DNA from: Cyathus striatus
Lineage: Eukaryota > Basidiomycota > Agaricomycetes > Agaricales > Nidulariaceae
Direction: 5' to 3'
DNA: 64,000 bases
Assembly (NCBI GenBank): GCA_025738555.1
Contig: JAOVFP010000004.1
Coordinates: 2,852,001-2,916,000, forward strand
Shown: positions 61,201-64,000 of the stretch, one piece after another
Layout of the letters: every line of letters begins with the position of its first letter
Position numbering within the stretch: the first letter of the stretch is position 1
Made by a program: the position numbers and the translations under genes
The notes under the pieces: generated by a model
Told to the model about the DNA's origin: nothing
The model's input: the letters and a program-made list of their open reading frames with translations, nothing else
Database searches by the model: none

Positions 61201-63352
61201 CTTTCCATCTGGAGAAAATGCTACTGATGTGACTTTATTTGTGTGACCTTCAAATAGACCAGCAATAGTTTTACCAGTTGTGATATCCCATATACTAATT
61301 GTATTGTTTTCTAAACCAGCAAGAATCTGATTTCCACCTTTGGAGAATGCAACACATGCAACTCCAGATTGATAGTGGTAAACTTTTTTTCTTTTATAAA
61401 TCCAGTCCTGCTCTATGTTCCCCAATCTTAAAAGAGTGTTTCTAAATTCATTTTTATATTGACTGAAAATTACTGATCTTTGTGGTGCAAATGGTAGTGC
61501 AGACAAATATATATGTGGTGCACTTGTTTTAATTGGAATATAAAAATGGACAATAAACATAATAGCATCATTAATAAACTCCTTTATTTTACAACCATTC
61601 TGTAATAAAATTTAGTCAATGTTATAGCATTATTTTGGTTTACTTACATCACCACATTTTATTAATTCTTTTAAATGTCCCAATGCCTCAGGAATTTTGT
61701 TTAGTAAGCTCATGATTTCTAACCAGTACAAAAATTTATGATGCAGAAAAGTAATTAATTGTTGTTCCACTCCAGTTCTGTTTTCAATATGAGAAATGTC
61801 TATCTCATGCTGAGGCCAATACATGCAGCAGTATTGTAAATGACTTGGTATAAATTGCTCAATTCTTTCAGCCAAGTTATCCACATCATCATTTTTTTTG
61901 TATGAAGTTTCCAGACTGCATATATTGAACATTAGTTCATTATTTAGTATTTTATACATTGTTTTTACTAATTTCTTAGAAGCAATATTTTTATCAATCT
62001 TATAGTCCTCAATTTGACATCGTCTGGTTAGAAATTCTATAAAAGATAAGTGCCGGGTAACCACCTTTCCTTTATCTATAGACACCACTGACTGTAAATG
62101 TCTCAGAATTAACTTAATAGTATCATGTAGATATTTATTATTGTTTTCACCAATGAAATGCTGTATATCATTTATATCTAATGGAATCTTGGTGAGTATT
62201 ATAGTGGCAAGAACATTTTGAACTGTAAGTTTGTCCTTAGTACTCCAGGTTTTGAAAGATGTGCTTAGAATTTCCATATACAAATTGTCAATACCAGATC
62301 CTGAATTCTCTTCCTGGCTGTTCAGAATATTGTCCAGCTTTTTTCTTGGAATTATTTGATCCTGTTCCTCTGAAGTAATGTACTCAAAAATTGTAGAGGC
62401 ATATATGAACAATCCAGCAGCCTTTTGTGACATTTTATGTAAATCTTGTTCATCTGGTTTCCAGTCCAACCAGTCATATGTTTCCTCAAATTTATTTTTA
62501 AAATAATAAATAATATCATTATTAGTTTCTGATTCAGCATTAAAGCCAATTTCCAATTCATAATCAATGCATAATTCAGCATTCCTCAGCTTTTCTGGCT
62601 TGTAGTCAGGTCTACTTGTAATTATTATTTTACAATTTTTGGGAAATTTAGACCAAGAAACCAAAGTGCCCAGGAAAATATGCATGTCAGATGATCTTTT
62701 ACATTCATCCAATGCATCAATAACCATAACAGGATCATTTAATTTGACCAAATAGTCCCTAAATATCATATGGATGAGATTTTCAAAGTGCCATTTAATA
62801 TCTTGAATTCTGAAAGTGTTATCAAGCTTCAGTGCCACAAGTTCAGCAATAGTGTCATGTTTGGATGCTATAGTAGCAGCCATGGTACGCCACACAGTGC
62901 AGGGATCACTTAAAAATGCATCATCTCTTTTGAAGAAGTGATAGCCAATGAGTCTTTGAGACTGAGAAAGCTTGGAAACCATAGTGGATGCAATTGCTGA
63001 CTTTCCTGCACCTGGATATCCACTAATCCACATTATGTTTGGTGTGTAATTATCTACAAGCAAGACAGTTAACATATCTATACAAGTTATCTAAATTACA
63101 CATACCAAAATCATTCAGCCATTCCTTTATCTTCTCAAATAAGTTATTTCTTGTTCCTTCCATGCAATATGGAACATAATGATGTTCATGAGATACAGCC
63201 TTTAGCAGACTAAGCTTTACTTGAATGTCATGTTTATATTTTTCATTATTTATAATCAAATCTCTGCCAGCAGTATTCAAAGTTGAATGCTGAATGTTTG
63301 CATTGTGTGCATTTTTGAACATTTCACTAGTAGACTGAAGTTCCAGTGCCAT
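58240..63352 (-). CDS. NLR-like protein: NACHT NTPase plus 20-21 WD40 repeats
   Basis: Fungal intracellular receptor of the HET-E/NWD type, acting in non-self recognition by ligand binding to the propeller and NTP-driven oligomerisation. Five exons by hand: 63106-63352, 61648-63053, 58616-61599, a 20-nt microexon 58544-58563, and 58240-58487; all phases close, giving 1634 residues. N-terminus (1-82): FKNAHNANIQHSTLNTAGRD then VPYCMEGTRNNLFEKIKEWL. NACHT: Walker A GYPGAGKS at 94-101, Walker B VMVIDALDE at 191-199. WD40: one diverged blade (about 625), then 20 repeats of about 43 residues (129 bp) built on FEGHTxxVxSVAFSPDGK and VVSGSxDKTVRIWDVESG. The C-terminal exons encode KLLPLGGSSIYM and GNLLFWVPYYLR, a common end of such proteins. 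No stop or frameshift found. Nearly no CG dinucleotides in 5 kb. A plus-strand frame at 60239-60463 is antisense shadow. Confidence 0.93.
58650..61260 (-). repeat. 129-bp coding tandem array (20 WD40 units)
   Basis: Twenty units of 129 bp, near identical, with change concentrated in the codons after EGH (TSL, TDY, VDY, TNY, THW, TNW, TNK) and in the SxD loop (DDK, HDR, ADK, NDK, SDR, YDR, GDK, DDE, DDD, DDT). Several neighbouring pairs are almost the same (repeats 10 and 11), as after recent unequal exchange. Confidence 0.93.
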
Positions 63353-64000
63353 AATTGAACTTTGCTTGTAGCTGTAATTGAGTTTGTAGGTTCAGGTTTT
63401 GAGCACTGAGATTCACTGTGATGGGGGAGCACTCAGCAGGGGGGGGGGAACAATTCAATCTCATTGGCTGTCCTTTATAGTCGTTACATCTGCACCATGC
63501 GCTGATAGAGGACATTAATAGCACGCAGAAGCTTCACATATGTGATAATCAGAGACAGCCTCGCATATGTGCCAAAAATGTGTAAATGTACACGTAGCAT
63601 TAGGATCATGGGGCCAATAAAGAACGCACCGTGTAAATGCTAGACTAATATGGTGATGTGTCACATAGAAGATCGATTGTGAGATTAATATTCCACATCT
63701 TCGGACAAGAAGCGTATGTACTTAATAGTAAATCGCTTGACAGGTTGAAACTTGGCAACCTAATACTGACAATGATTCGAGCGATTAGGTGATCTTATGT
63801 ATAGCCATGTGTGAAATCTGGATTGTTGGACGCCGTCATGTGATGTGTAATCTATCCACAGACCACATTACCCGGATGTCGACGTCAACTAGATGGACAA
63901 CACTCCACCAAGGTTGCTCAACACGAAGAAACCCCAAGACTATACACATTTACCATTGTGATGGTGATGGTCAAATCAAGCCTCTCAATCCTGTCGTTAT
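63353..64000. other. Upstream region of the NLR gene; no gene recognised
   Basis: A run of nine G lies at about 63440. CG becomes frequent again from about 63480. CATATGTG words repeat near 63536 and 63562. The NLR promoter should lie here, but no TATA box is certain. Confidence 0.4.

Overview
This window is nuclear DNA of a filamentous basidiomycete, most likely an Agaricomycete. The evidence is short (about 45-60 bp) GT-AG introns in nearly every gene, two basidiomycete-type P450s, a NACHT-WD40 NLR-like gene, a Pff1-type vacuolar protease, fungal Helitron, Tc1/mariner, hAT-like and LTR elements, and relics of large multi-copy ORFs that I recognise only as typical of mushroom genomes.

Layout. 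(1) 0-23.8 kb is a decayed, repeat-rich, visibly CpG-poor block: a 9-bp hairpin minisatellite, a Helitron Rep/helicase with stops and a frameshift, a relic of an adenylate-forming reductase, a Tc1/mariner transposase, two large hypothetical ORF relics, a WD40 relic, foldback elements, a hAT-type MITE with a clean 8-bp target duplication, a vacuolar-protease relic and an isopenicillin-N-synthase-like dioxygenase pseudogene. (2) 23.9-57.6 kb has ordinary CpG content. It holds the genes that look alive (two P450s, the vacuolar protease, two Hsp20 genes, an F-box protein) among relics of the protease, a GH47 mannosidase, a serine carboxypeptidase and a Copia element. (3) 57.6-63.4 kb is CpG-poor again and holds one large apparently intact gene, an NLR-like NACHT/WD40 protein with 20 nearly identical 43-residue repeats. 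(4) The last 0.6 kb has ordinary CpG and no recognised gene.

How the parts relate. The unit 40.4-45.75 kb (protease on the minus strand, Hsp20 divergent on the plus strand) has a decayed duplicate at 51.7-57.6 kb: the protease copy is broken, the Hsp20 copy keeps its reading frame, heat-shock elements and introns, and the duplicate has received a Tc1/mariner-type MITE and a solo LTR. Further protease fragments at 22.1, 26.3 and 50.4 kb show the same gene spread several times. Many premature stops in the relics sit where the protein family expects Arg (CGA) or Trp, the pattern expected of cytosine-methylation decay.

All calls come from reading the sequence and from recalled family patterns. 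No database search was run. Exon borders for the protease, Hsp20, F-box and NLR genes were checked for phase by hand, and one protease intron stays ambiguous. Those for the P450s are approximate.
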